DNA from: Siphonodentalium dalli
Taxonomy: Eukaryota > Mollusca > Scaphopoda > Gadilida > Siphonodentaliidae
Assembly (NCBI GenBank): GCA_032622095.1
Contig: CP136061.1
Coordinates: 231,324,944 to 231,388,943, forward strand
Length of the DNA: 64,000 nt
Direction: 5' to 3'
The first letter of the stretch is position 1, and every line of letters starts with the position of its first letter. The position numbers and the translations under genes were made by a program. The notes beneath the pieces were generated by a model. That model did no database searches, was not told the origin of the DNA, and was given only the letters and a program-made list of their open reading frames with translations. Of this stretch, positions 20,509 to 33,299 are shown in pieces.

Positions 20509-23500
20509 TAGTGGAGTAGATTAGTAAAAGAATTGTTCACTTCGTGACTAAAGCATGAATTTTTGCACATATGTACATATTCCCATACCAATTGATATTA
20601 GATATGGAGCCACGCTGAAATTTTACTTTAATCCATCTTTGAAGGGGTTTTCGAATTTAAAGAGCGTTTCGTGATTATATAATTTATTAAATGTCACAAT
20701 TAATCTTACCATGGAATCTGCGATTTAAAATTAGGCACATACAGTAAGTATGTCTCTGAGATATAACGGCACATTTTTTAGGGTGAAATTTGAACTCCCC
20801 GTTCAAGATGACCATCAAAATGGCCGCCGTAAGTGGAAAATATGACGTTTTTTCACTAATATATTCTAGACCAGTTTCTTCTGTATGGAACTGTTCGGAA
20901 ATATGACTTTATTTTGTATTAGTCATGTTAACTGATCATTAGAGCAATGAAATATGCCATGCATGAGATCCCAGCCCCTTCCGATCCCTCAATAATTCGA
21001 TTTTACAGAACACTGTATGAAATTTCACCAAAAATCACCATTTGGATTCTAGTCACATTTCTACAAGAAATAAGCAGAACTGTGCAAAGTAATTGAGGCA
21101 TACCATTGCTCGTGAATATATACATTGAATACTAACATTTATGGATAAGTGTAACTATTATATTACTAAAATTATTGGAATTTTCTCTCGAAATAGGCAA
21201 AAAATAATTTTTCAGATTTGCACCATTTTTTCAAGTAACTATCTTTGGTGTTTGGTGTTTTTTTTATCCGTCTTAAATGCGTCACACTGAGAATTATCTA
21301 TGGTGTTTATTGTTTTGATCCGTCTTAAATGCCTCACTTTGGTGTGTTTTTAGAAAAACATACTCAAGCTGGCTTGCAAAATGTCCACAAAATTTGGTAG
21401 AAAAGTTGATATTTTCAAATATATGCCGGACATTATTCTCTGCTCTTCTGTAGACCTTTTAGAAAGTCAAACAAGGATATTAGTGAAAAACTGCTTAATA
21501 ACATCAAATTCTGGGCCATTGGCACCAAGATTGATTGACTCATGTCATGAACACCGTTTCCTCCATTGTGCATATAAAAGGCCACCACGATGAAGAACTC
21601 TCTAGCATTACCCCCAAATCGATTAGCATATACTTGACTTATTATGGAAAGTGATAGCCACCAAATGTCCAACTGTACAACTCACCCATGACAAAGCAAT
21701 CATGATATTTATACATGAACACCACATAAATGACCATGTAGCCATTCCATTTATACACATACACCTCACCCATGACCATACAACCACAATTGGGTTTACC
21801 CGTAAACCACACACATGACTACACAGCCATGAGTCACCATTCATGTACACCATGTATACTCCTACACTTCACCCATGACCATATAGGCACTTCCTGTATA
21901 CATATTCACCACATTCTTGGTCGTACAGTCACTTTTTGTATACATATTCGCCTCGCCATTGGCCATACACTCACTCTCTATATCTATTCGCCACATTTAT
22001 GGCCATATATCCACCCAAGATATACATATACACTGCAACCATAACCGTAGAGTAACGTTAACTCTGTGTATGCATATACTCCTGACCAATGGCCATACAA
22101 CCATTTTATATATACCAGTGCCCCGCACAGTGGGCATTCACACACTCCAGGCTTGAATATACTCCTCACTCAAGACAATTCAGCCACAACATTCCTTGTT
22201 TAACAATTCACCTCATCATTGGCATCTAATCACTCCCTGTATGAATATCGGTCACACACATGGCAATATAACCAATAAATATATACAATGTACATACGCA
22301 CCCCACCAATGCCGATTATAGAATCACTCCAGGTATACATCGACACCTCATCATTGACCACACATACCTTCTAGATATAGAAATACAACGCACATCACCT
22401 CACCATTGGCCATACAGTCACTCCCTGTATATCCTTTCTTCACACCCATGACCATATACCCACTCATGATATACATATACATCCCATTCATTACTATAGA
22501 TTCAATCCAGGTATACACCTCACCAATGGATATACCAATACCCCGCACGACCATTCGGACACTCCATATTTGCATATACACCTCGCCCATGCGAATTCAG
22601 CCACTCGATGTATACTCACACACCACATCCATGATCATACAGGTACTCTCTGTATAACTATACACCCACCTATGACAATACAGCCATGACAAAGATGCAT
22701 ATACATCATATATACAACCATGACCACAAGGACACTTCATATATACCCACACACCGCCAATGACCATCCAGCTATACTCCGGGTATGCAAAAAACTTCAA
22801 CAATCATGACCGTACAGTCATTCCATGAACACTTTTATATATTACACATAAGCATACAACCACTCCCTATTTATTCATACACCCACAGTCCCACACAAGA
22901 TCATACAGCCAACATATGTATACATGTACACACATCCATGACAAAAGTCACCCAAGGTACGCATGTATATCCCACACATGACCTCTATATACACACATAT
23001 GAACATACAGCTACTATCATTACACTCATACACCACTTCATTAACCATACAGACAATCCTTGTATATATATTCACCTCACACATGGCAATAAAGTCACCC
23101 CTTGTAAACCTATACATCTTACCATAGACACACCAGCCCATCACCATACGGCCACTCCTTCGCACATTCATGACCATACAATAGCTTCCTGTAGAACTAT
23201 TCATCTTATCTATGACCTATATATGACTCCCTGGCTGCCATTTAGACATACATCATATATTAAGTTGATTTCCATGCTAACTGTCGAGAGCAGCCACCTA
23301 ATATGGTTTCACTCAGTTCCGTTTAGACGTTCTGTCCATTTCCATTCAAAAATATGGCCAGAGTCCCAGAAGACATTTTTGGCAAAATTCCATACTACAG
23401 TCATCATTTAAAAAGAATTTGTCTGCCTCATAAGGTACAGGGACAACGAGAATGAAACGTCTAGTAGTTATTGGATTAAGCATAACATGGTAATAACCAA

Positions 23501-24604
23501 GTGAGTTATAATATGCTGACTCTTGGGAACAGAGACAAATGTTTGGGATATACATGTATCTACAAAAATTAAACTTTTGTTTTTACCAAATTGGTTGCCA
23601 TTTTGGAAGCCATCTTGAGTAATTCTGTCAAAAAAAAACACATTCGTGTTACGCATTTAAGACAGATCAAAACAATAAACATCTTTGATGCCAAAGATAG
23701 TTCCATTTACTTTAATAAATGGCCCAACCTGAAAAGTAAATTTTCGCCAATTTTGATGTCAAGTTTGTGATAGAAAAATCCAATAATTCTGGTAATGTCA
23801 GTGGTTACATTAGTAACACTTAACCAATGTGGAACAGAAATGTTAGAATTTAAAGTCTATAAGACAGAATAGCCAATTGTATTCATCGACCACAACTTGT
23901 AAGCGATTGCATGGCAAGCTGGGCCACTATATATGGACCATTTCCCAGGTTTTGGTCGCCATTTTGGCAGCCATTTTCAGAACAAGTGACAATTTTGGTT
24001 CCATTGAGTTGAAATATTCATAAGTCATGGTATGCCTCACTTAGTTTGCACAATTATGTCCATTTGTTGTTAAAATGTGACTAGAATCCTACCAGTGACT
24101 TTTGGTGAAATTTCATACCGAGTTCTGTAAAATATGAATGGCATATTTCATTGCTCCAATGATCAGTTAATATGAATAATACAAAAATAAAGTCATAATT
24201 CTGAACCAGTTCCATAAAGCAGAAACTGATCTAGAAGTTATTAGTGAAAAAATGTCAAATTTTCCACATACGGCTACCATTTTGACGGCCATCTTGATGG
24301 GAGTTCCAATTTTACCCTGACATGTGGCATTATATATCTCAGAGTCATACATACTGTATATGCCTAATTTTAAATCGCATATTTCAAGGTAAGATTAATT
24401 GCGACATTTAATAAATTATATAATCACGAAACGCTCTTTAAATTCGGAAAACCCCTTAAAAGAGGGGTTAAAGTACAATAATTTCGGCGTGGCTCCATAT
24501 CTAACATCAATAAATATGTGGATATGTACATATGTCCAAAGTTTCATGCTTTAGTCACAATTTGAACAATGGCCTTGAAAATTTACTTAATCTACTCCAC
24601 TAAT
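20509..24604. repeat. Second large inverted repeat with minisatellite core
   Basis: The left end, GTGGAGTAGATTAGTAAA (20510), matches the reverse complement of the right end (24575-24604). Inside, 'gtgactaaagcatgaa' pairs with 'tttcatgctttagtcac', 20640-20840 pairs with 24260-24500, and 21290-21340 pairs with 23640-23700. Arms are roughly 0.85-0.95 kb with a spacer of ~2.3 kb. The arms carry ATGGCNNCC-type motifs at 20806-20830, 23587-23614, 23950-23975 and 24269-24296, like the repeat at 1-4260. No transposase was recognised. Confidence 0.8.
21640..23240 (+). repeat. Degenerate minisatellite, ~40 bp unit
   Basis: About forty imperfect repeats of a theme like 'cacccatgaccatacagccactccctgtatacatatacac'. 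Open frames through it in both directions are made of HDHTV/YTYT-type repeats and are not treated as genes. It sits exactly between the arms of the inverted repeat. Confidence 0.8.
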
Positions 24605-24628
24605 GTAATAAAAGAAAGCTGACCCATA

Positions 24629-25410
24629 TCTCGGTTACACTTAACCCTCGATGGGGACAAGATATAGAAATGATCAATTGCCATAAACATTTAGGATTTA
24701 ATATACAATCAAATTTAAAATGGAAAAGTCATATAAACGAAATATGCAATCGTGTTTCTGGTCGTATATTTATTTCCCAATTAAGAAAACTCAAATTGTC
24801 ACTAAATAGGAAAAACCTGGAAATTAAGTATAAAACCTATGTTCTTCCATTTAAGGACTGTGATGTTGTTTGGAACAATGCTAGTGGTATACCCAAAAGG
24901 AAACTTGATCGCTTACATGTGGATGGGTCCAAAATTGTGTCGGGTTTAACTAGGTCTGTATCTGATACCATACTCCTTACTGACCTTGGGTGGCCACCAT
25001 TATAAAATAGACGAAAATATCACAAAATACGCATATATATGGCATAAAATTATGTCAGACTCAAATGAGGTCCCCAGTTTTCTCACAGATATAGTTCCAG
25101 CTTTTGTTAACGACAGTGCAAACTGCATGCATTCCGCAATAAGATGCTAATTCGCACATTCAAACATAACACAGCTAATTTTGAAGTTACCTTCTTTCCT
25201 TCTTTCCTATCTCTTGGAATGCTCTTTCGTCTAAAATAAAATAAAAAACTACTGTGAAGATGCTGTATATCACTTTTTCCAATGCCCCCTATATCAAACA
25301 TACAGACATGCTTCATTTCAGAAGTTAAACAGAGCCAATATCAGAATTGCAAATATTAAAGATCTGCTTTTCGGCCTATTCGATCTAGATTATGACAAAT
25401 TGTGATAATT
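24629..25410 (+). pseudogene. LINE reverse transcriptase remnant (thumb to C-terminal motif)
   Basis: The reading frame around 24634-25005 gives HKHLGFNIQSNLKWKSHI, ...KTYVLPFKDCDVVWNN..., DRLHVDGSKIVSGLTRS and LGWPPL, the typical post-catalytic RT region of the same broad LINE type as 17360-19186. After a stop it continues in another frame (NITKYAYIWHKIMSDSNEVP, then EDAVYHFFQCPLYQTYRHA with an HxxxxC motif at ~25256-25310). Several stops and frameshifts; inactive. Confidence 0.75.
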
Positions 25411-25803
25411 ATTCCAATTATTGCTTTCGACTCACAATAGAAACGTAAGTATACGTGGTAACAAATCACACATTAAGGCAACTCGTAAAGAGAGTATTTG
25501 ACCGAAGTATATTAAACATGGTGTGTGGCCTTCCTGTGAGAATGTCCAGATCAAGTTCGAATTTGGGTCCGGTCCAATATTTCTGATGAAGTTATGCCCC
25601 TTTTCGCCATCGAGAAGAAAGTTTTTTAGGCTTAGAATTTACTGATTATTCTGGTGTCCATTCAAAGAGAACTAGGTGTTTTAGCAACATATATATGGTT
25701 CGAAGAGTAGTTTGATTCAATGATTGTTCCCAAAATCAAGTATTTCATTTATTAAATAGCCATCGACGAAACAAAGACACCTTTTTCGGGGGACGTCATG
25801 TGG

Positions 25804-25905
25804 CCAAGCGGCCTTTTATATTTACCCGTAGGAGACAAGCGGCCTTTTATATTTACCCGTAGGATCGGACAAGCGGCCTTTTATATTTACCCGTAGGAGA
25901 CGATG
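25804..25905 (+). repeat. Three tandem copies of a ~35 bp unit
   Basis: Unit 'caagcggccttttatattta' plus 'cccgtagga', repeated three times with slight end variation (gaga, tcgga, gaga). The copies are almost identical, implying recent duplication. Confidence 0.9.
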
Positions 25906-26099
25906 TTGACTCACATATTACCGACTACAATGATACATTAATTATTTCTGAAATACTTTATATATAGGATAATTAAAATGGATCCGCTGCCTGTTGCATG
26001 AATATTCTGAAATTCCTTAGGCTGAATAAGGTCGAATAAGAAACTAGTTGTATATATGTTGTTGATATCAATGATGGTAATTACTACGTGCACGAGGAT

Positions 26100-26575
26100 G
26101 TGTGGTCGTCGTTGTTGACGATGATGAAGATGGTGACAATGATGTAGCTCATGAAGCTGATGACGATGAAGATGGTGATGGTGATGATGATGATTATGAT
26201 GATGATGGAGCTCATGATGCTGATGATCATCATGATCATGACAAAGATGATGATGATGCTAATGAAGATGGTGATGATTACGATGATGGCAATGATGATG
26301 AAGATGATGATGGTGGTGGTGGTGTCGATGATGGTGATTGCGATGGTGACGCAGTTGATGTTGATTACGGTGATGGCAACGATGATAAACATTATGATGA
26401 GTATGTCGATGAAGATGGTGATGTTGACGGTGATGATGATGGTGATAATGATCACGGTAATACTGATGAAGATGATGGTGATGACGACAATAATGGAGAA
26501 GAAGTATATGATGATATTGATGATTACGACGATGATAATGATGATGATTACGATGAAGATTATTATTATTTTCGA
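26100..26575 (+). repeat. (GAT)n-type trinucleotide microsatellite
   Basis: About 475 bases dominated by GAT/GAC/GGT triplets. The Asp-rich open frame and its Met-rich and Ile-rich counterparts in the other frames are by-products of triplet periodicity. Confidence 0.9.
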
Positions 26576-27042
26576 TAAATCTGAGATCGTTTCGTTTCTG
26601 CCATTTAATTTTTTAGTCCGCTGTCGCGTAAAAATAATTAAACTGCAGACCATGGGAAGAAAATCAAGAGCTGTCGTCGCTTTGAAACATTTATTGTACT
26701 GCATGTGTATGTATATACTTGTGTATATAATCTTGACAGAGAAAGCAGTGCATGATGTTTGAAGACAGTTTCACGTTAAGATAACGTTAAGTCGCGACCT
26801 CACAATATTATTCCGATTTAGTTTTTCTAACTTGTCCATCAAACGCAAAATTAAATAAGATATCTACTCTTAAGTTCACAATTTATACCATTTTCAATTA
26901 AAATATCAATATAGTATATTTAACAATAACACCCAACCAGCAAACCTGAAACTACATACGCCATCATATTTTCTTATTGTATTATTTATTGAGGGGCAGC
27001 AGGAAGACTGCAAGAAGGCCATGCTGCTCATGTACAATACTA

Positions 27043-27570
27043 TTAAAGATGGATTATCTCTTTAAATAACAAATTTTATATAGTTGCGTGGGTATAAAAT
27101 AATAGATATGAACTGAAGACCTATGTCCGGAAAAGCTTCTATCAATTAATATTGATTTTATTTCGAATATTAAATCGGGCCCATTTATGTTACTATTTTT
27201 AGAACCGACCATTCGGATGAGACCGTATTGCGATATAGAGCACTGGGCTGTTCCTACGGCTACGCAACGAATGTCAAATGTCACAGATTGATTGTTTGTA
27301 TTGTCTTGTTCCACAGATATAAGCGATAATGAGTATAATTAACGTTTATTTGTGACAAAATTGCACAATATAATTTCTGGTCTATGTTAACAGTAACCAC
27401 TATTGTTCGTTAGCTGAACAAACACAACATTTTAGACCAGAAAATATTCGAAATAAAATTAATATTAATCGATATAAGCATTTCCGGACAGGAGTCTTCG
27501 ATTCAAATCTAATATTTTATACCCCGGTAACTATATAATACAGGTTTACAAAGAGATAATCCACCTTTAA
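27043..27570. mobile_element. TTAA-flanked foldback MITE (528 bp)
   Basis: Left end TTAAAGATGGATTATCTCTT and right end the reverse complement of TTAAAGGTGGATTATCTCTT. Arms of about 110 bp also pair across 'ggtataaaata', 'gtccggaaa' and 'attttatttcgaatat'. TTAA at 27043-27046 and 27567-27570 is consistent with a TTAA target duplication (piggyBac- or Kolobok-type mobilisation). No open frame of its own. Confidence 0.8.
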
Positions 27571-27812
27571 TTCATATATCAATGCTTTGTTATTTATTCT
27601 TATTTATTGTACAAATAAACATCTACATTTACAAAGCAATATACCTTTTCCGGAAGTTCATGCAGTTTCCGATTCCAGAATTCAGAAGAATACAAATGGT
27701 ACAATTTTTGTTGGGGGCCCGATCATTGTGTTCGATGTTATAATTGTTATTATTACTTCAATGCGTCGTTCTGGGGGTAATGCTCGTAGAAACGTAGTTC
27801 AGATCTTCTTGC

Positions 27813-28212
27813 TTAACCCTTTACCCAACAGAAGGGCCCTGTGCCAATGCATTCTCTTATATATGCGAGTCGACCATAGGTCGCCTCGCATATATAAGAG
27901 AATGCATTGGCTTAACACATTACAAATTATAAAATTGTTAAAGAATGTAAGAAAAAATGGTAAAAAGTGTTAAAAAAAGTTTTTTTTTAGGCCAATGCAT
28001 TCTCTTATATATGCGAGGCGACCTATGGTCGACTCGCATATATAAGAGAATGCATTGGCACAGGGCATAACTGTAACTATCACAATGTGGTCAAGGAGCC
28101 GGTTCCAATGATATCCATATTTGTATGGTTCTATTGAGACAGACCGAAGATATTTTAGGCTGTTGAAGCTTTATTTGGCCGGTTTTGGCCGGTTTGTTGG
28201 GTAAAGGGTTAA
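27813..28212 (+). mobile_element. TTAA hairpin MITE family I, copy A (400 bp)
   Basis: Terminal inverted repeats TTAACCCTTTACCCAACA and TGTTGGGTAAAGGGTTAA are perfect over 18 bases, including the TTAA. The CCCTTT start resembles piggyBac ends. Inside lie two ~67 bp hairpins (27842-27913 and 27990-28060), each nearly perfectly self-complementary ('ccaatgcattctcttatata ... tatataagagaatgcattgg'); the second is the reverse complement of the first, linked by an AT-rich stretch. The right third is single-copy within the element. Noncoding. Confidence 0.9.
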
Positions 28213-28400
28213 AGTAGTTATTTTCATAAATTTGATATCCAAAAGGCTAGTGCACATCGTTATTCTCATATACGAATTTCAAGCAGCCACTCTCGTTGTT
28301 TAAAATTTTATTGTATCATGTATGAACAATTGCGATTGGGGCACAAGTTATAACAACTTAGGTAGCTCCTCTCCGCAAAAATATCGTTGGTTGAATCACC

Positions 28401-28769
28401 TTAACCCTTCCATGACTGGAGCTTACTAATTTTTTGCGAAAACCCTGTGCCAATGTATTCTGTTATATATGCGAGTCTCTCATAGGGAGCCTCGCATATA
28501 TAAGAGAATACATTGGTCTAACAACATTTACCTTGACCTTGTAAACCAGTGCATCATCTTATATATGCCAGGGTCCATATGGGAGCTTAGCATACATAAG
28601 AGAATACATTGGTCTAACAACATTATTCCTTGACCGTGTAAGCCAGTGCATTCACTTATATATGCTATATATAGGTTGCCTGTGGGAGACTCGCATTTAT
28701 AGGAAGAGCTTGCACTAGCATAGTATCTTTAATGTTGAACCAGCGCAGCTCCTGTCACCAAAGGGTTAA
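28401..28769 (+). mobile_element. TTAA hairpin MITE family II (369 bp)
   Basis: Starts TTAACCCTTCCATGACTGGAGC and ends with the reverse-complement type 'gcagctcctgtcaccaaagggttaa'. Three related hairpins of the 'ccaatgtattct...agaatacattgg' kind occur inside, more diverged than in family I. Noncoding. Confidence 0.8.
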
Positions 28770-29820
28770 GGACTGAATATTTACAATAGTTCGCAGTTCA
28801 GTGCGGTTCGGTGCGGTTGGATTTTTTTCATAATATTTGTTTAACGCTGAATTCTTTCAGTAGGCAAAGTGCCTGGGTATTCACTTGTCAGTTTGATTCA
28901 CTTATATCAGCCCACACTATATCTGTAAAGCTCAATGAGTCTCATTCATTCAAACTTCGAAATCCTAGACTATTTTAATGCCGACATCACCTGTCTCTTC
29001 TATCATCAAAAAGGTCAACACGTAACCAGGTTAAACAAGCCACGCGACGTCGACCATATAGCGCTATTGTTGACGGGCGCTAAAACACCCATTTGCAAAA
29101 TATTCGTCCATTAAGGTATTTAAAGTGTATGACTGATAACGGGAAAAGACATTGTTCATGACACGTTCCGACGTATGTGTGTGTTCTGTTGAGCTTTAGT
29201 GATTAACTTGAACGACTAGACAGAATTGACCGATCATTGACATTGGGAGATATTATAGCAAAACTGATTCGAGATTCGATACCACATTAGCTTCCGTTGT
29301 GTTTCATATACGTTTCGGATTATCGTTATTAAATGTTTTCACTTGGATGTATATGATGGCTGTGGCGGACAACAATGTGAGTACATATATTATGTAGACG
29401 TGTCGTGTTTAGACTTAAATGATATACTTTATTGAGAAAATATAATGGAAGAAAATAAGTTCCGTATATGACTTTTCCTGGGTGAACCACAAACTGTCAT
29501 TTGTGGACATTCTCGCCATCACGTATATATATATATATCAAAATTCATAAACGTTGGAACTGACTAGAGTTCATCTTGCCTGCCAGCTACTTGTTTGAAA
29601 AAAGACTCATTGTTGAGTTGTGCACATGTGTCCAGTTGTACCCACTTATTTCTGTTACTTGATCCTTCCCAATATCTTTTAATTTTCTCCACCCATTGTC
29701 GGGCAGAGGATTGAGAAAAAAGTATACTTTTACTTAAAACATATTTTATTTGTGATATAATACAAAGTGGATTGGAGCACACGTTACAGAACTTAAAGAG
29801 CCCGTCTCCGGTATAAATTG
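28770..29820. other. Gene-free stretch
   Basis: Contains 'gtgcggttcggtgcggttgg' and a short TA run near 29527. A 72-codon minus-strand frame at 29564-29782 is not convincing. Nothing else is recognised. Confidence 0.4.
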
Positions 29821-29878
29821 TTACAAAAATAATTTAATATCTTAAAGACATATTAAGGACTTGTTCGGGTGCGTGAAC

Positions 29879-30401
29879 CAGAACCAGAAATAATAAGTTA
29901 GCGATAGAAACCGGATCGTGGAATAACATAAGTCACTCGCAGCGAGTCTGTTCCCTATGTGTGCAAGGTATTGGTGATGAATACCATTTTGTTCTCACGT
30001 GTGAAATTCTTAAAGAACTAAGAGAAAAATATATTGATAGATATTTCTATAACGACCCGACCATATAAAAGTTGATTAAGTTATTCAATATACACGACGA
30101 AGAAACGGTCAATAATCTCGCGATATTTATTAAGAAAGCGACAGCGAAATTGTAACCACCTCAAACATTGATGATCTATAAATGTGCAATGACCGGGAGT
30201 GCATCCGTGGGTGGTCATAGTAAGCTGAATATATACATGTATATATGATGTTACATTCAATTACGTATTAATGCATTTATGTATTTTTACTTACATTATA
30301 CATGTGTGTCTATATATATTATGCCACTCACTTATGTATACTCTCTTATCACAAATGTGAAGAGAGAGAGAGATATAAAGAATGATTAAACTTGAAACGT
30401 G
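29879..30401 (+). pseudogene. LINE C-terminal fragment inserted in the left arm
   Basis: Translation from about 29896 gives NNKLAIETGSWNNISHSQ followed by CSLC...GDEYHFVLTCEI, the C-terminal CxxC-H-C motif of LINE polyproteins. It continues past one in-frame TAA (30066-30068) to EETVNNLAIFIKKATAKL and a terminal TAA. A noncoding tail follows. It is bracketed by CGTGAA on both sides (29873-29878 and 30402-30407), a probable short target duplication. Confidence 0.75.
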
Positions 30402-30769
30402 AAATTGATATAAGTTAGTACTCAGGCGCTATGCCAACATGGGGAATGTAGCATTCTACTAACATCGCCGATTTTTTTTTTAAAGAAATCGACCGTACCA
30501 CTCCATAGAATACATTCGTCTGAACTACGTGCAATTGTAAATATTTACATCTCGATTCGGGACGCAACTATCGGCGGTAATCTATATATAACATAAATTA
30601 TTTCGCCATCGAGAGTCATTGCAATTAATTAATATACAATAATGACAGTGTGTATCGTCAATTTGGACTCATGTTAGCAACCGATAACTCATTTGAGCAA
30701 GGTTATTCTCAATTTCTATTTGATCACCCTACCTGAGTGTTTCACATCACTTTAACAAAGTGGCACAAT

Positions 30770-31960
30770 AAAGTAACTATAATTTACAGCTGCATGTGAT
30801 AAGTGTGAAATAATGATGACTGGTGAAAGATTGTAACGGATCGGAAAGGATGGTGGGAGGTGCTCATTTAGCTTATCGAGACAAAACAGATGTTTTCCCG
30901 TGGTCAAAACGTTTTGTCTCCGCAGTAAAACGATCGACCATTTTGAATAATTTCACATTTTGCTTTGTATCGCGTCCTGGGAATAAGGAATTTGCCTCGA
31001 ATCCAATGGCCATTCTTATTTCGACATCGAAATAGCCATGCACATAAACCAATGTAATCTAATTTCCTTTCTTTTTGGAAATTAATAGGGAACTCGTTGA
31101 TTGACCAGTTTCGAAAGTCTATGCTCTGAATCATGTATAACAATTTCATCGGCTTTTTATTATTGCGGGTACGTTTTGTGTACTTGATCATGGTTGAGGG
31201 ACATCCCAGTGTGCCATTCCGGTCGTAGTATTGTCATTTCGATAATAAATTAGACTATTGAAGCACTGAACACTCACACAGTGCTAGTGCCTCCACAAAT
31301 CTTACACATCTATATATATGTAGGAATAGAACGAGATAACGATTCAAAAATATGCAAATCGGCTCAATCGCTCTATAATCGGATGATCGATTTCGATATA
31401 TAATCGATTATAGAATGTTCGCAAAACCATACTCATGCGATTACAGTTGACTCGCAAGCATGTACATTCGTCTGATTTCTAAATGATGTGACAATTCTCG
31501 TGAAATTCCGCCCTGCGCCATATATCAGAAAAGTATGATAGGTTCACATATACTTATACTGCACGTCGTCGACTATATATACACACCGTCCCACCAGTTG
31601 GTGAAGACTTACGCACCCTACAATCTTGCCCTATATAAATGGGTCGCGTCGATAAAAATTCGCACGAATTTGTAAGTTTCTTCAATTGAGCTTTGAATCA
31701 AAATGTCAAATTGCGAGATGTCAATCGCACCTACCTGTTAGTAAACACGACGGGAAGAGTACAGGCTTTGTCATAGAAACCTCGGTCTTTGTCATCCTAT
31801 TCTCACCTAACATTTAGAGTATTACATGTTGACAACGCCATTTCAGTAATATGGATAAAGAGGTTAGGGCCAATATAACAAAGTGATTCGACACAATTGA
31901 TAAAAGTCGGTATAGCCCAGTATAAGGAACACATGCACGAGGGCTTTTCGCAAGGTTATG
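30770..31960. other. Interior of the inverted-repeat element
   Basis: No gene recognised. Short open frames such as 30823-31035 have no visible domain or repeat-independent support. Confidence 0.4.
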
Positions 31961-32369
31961 AGTCCCTATACTGAGAATGGTGAGAAGTTAAAGTGATGTG
32001 AAACACTCCGGCATGGTGATAAAATAGAAATGGAGAATAATCTTGCTCAAAGTAGTTATTTTTGTGAATGTTAATCCAAATTTACAACGCACACCGTCAG
32101 TCTTATATATTTTTAAATGCAATGAGTATCGATTGCGAAATCATTTGCGTTAGTTTATCGCCGAATGTTATGTCCCGAATCGAGATGTAAATATTTACAA
32201 TTGAGTTAAGTTCAGACGGTGTTTTCTATGGAGTTGTATTGTTGATTTCTTTGAGATTTTGGGCAATTTTAGTAGAATGCTACATTCCCCCAATTGGCAT
32301 AGCGCCTGAGTACTAATTTATCAGTTTCACGCACACGAACAAGTCCATAATATGTGTAACCATTTGATA

Positions 32370-33180
32370 ATTTAATAGGTATTAGTGCATATTTCAGTCC
32401 CATTTATTCGTTTCTAGGGCCGTTAAGCTAATAATTTCGACGTATATCACCAAAACGATCTATTATTCATTTAGATGTGTGTTCAGGTAATAAAAGAAGA
32501 TGAATCATTGCTCCAGATGAATCAGTGCATGAATTGTTTCTCCCTCTCTACCACACATATGCCCATATTATAAGGGAACATGGCTGAAAACAAGGAATGT
32601 ATACCATCATAATTGGGCGGTAGGATCCACTATATATTTGTGATGCGTTCGGATACGTTAAATGATTGAATTTGAGCCATGGATTAGTGCAATATACATG
32701 CAAACATCATAGTATCAATGTCATTAAATGTCGTTTTCTTCGGGCCACAACATTGACATAATAATTTCTCACTTTTGTTACGTTTTGGCAATCATAATAA
32801 GTCTATAATAAATACACGAAATACTAATATGGAGAGTTTAATTACTCTGAAAAGTCTCTGAAATTATTTAGCCGTTATGCGCTTCATGTTTACAATTTCA
32901 GAGGAGGACTATATGACAAGGAACGCTCTTTAATGTTTCACGCCAAAGAAAACAAAATTCATTTTCTGCTGAGGTAATAGATTCTGTGACTTTTTTTTCG
33001 CGACATATATAGTGCGTATATAAGTATTTCATGTATCAATCGTGGTCTTTTTTTATCACATGGACGTTGATCTGATCTACACGCTGAAGATAATGATTCG
33101 CTTTAACATATCAACACTATGTGTTCATGTAATAACATAAGGCGATAGACAGAAAAGAGCATAATGATTCATATTCATTG
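32370..33180. other. Gene-free stretch
   Basis: AT-rich, with one partial 'ggaacgctctttaatgtttc' module at 32922-32941. Nothing else is recognised. Confidence 0.4.
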
Positions 33181-33184
33181 GTGG

Positions 33185-33295
33185 TAAATGTTCAGATAAT
33201 AAGTTCAACAAATATGGTCGTTTGTTGAACTTACTATCTGAACATTTGCCAAGGGAACTACTCGTCAACGAGTAATTAGTTAAACTTATACCTGA
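33185..33295. repeat. Short palindrome shared with other repeats
   Basis: 'aaatgttcagataataagtt' is mirrored by 'aacttactatctgaacattt' around the centre near 33215, followed by 'ggaactactcgtcaacgagt'. The same block is present at 13650-13705 and 44705-44790. Confidence 0.7.
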
Positions 33296-33299
33296 TTGT

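Larger units (their letters stand above)
29820..32365. repeat. Inverted-repeat element interrupted by a LINE fragment
   Basis: Bases 30402-30765 pair with 31995-32320 reversed: 'agtactcaggcgctatgcca', 'gaatgtagcattctacta', 'aatatttacatctcgattcg' and 'gtgtttcacatcacttta' occur in both. Outside the LINE, 29820-29878 ('acatattaaggacttgttcg') pairs with 32330-32365. The arms are therefore about 400 bp with ~1.2 kb between them. No transposase is visible. Confidence 0.75.

Noticed and set aside
22785-23411. 208-codon open frame of HDHT/YTYT repeats
   Set aside because: Lies in the ~40 bp minisatellite between foldback arms; no conserved domain and no start or splice support.
26102-26578. Asp/Glu-rich 158-codon open frame
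   Set aside because: Produced by a (GAT)n microsatellite; equally open, equally biased frames exist on both strands.
27587-27973. 128-codon open frame ending in a CILLYMRVD.RSPRIYKRMHW-type segment, also seen at 50907, 53819 and 63287
   Set aside because: The recurring peptide is the translated hairpin of the TTAA MITEs, not a protein family.
29564-29782. 72-codon minus-strand frame as a LINE or host gene
   Set aside because: No motif could be matched and there is no start-context or splice evidence.
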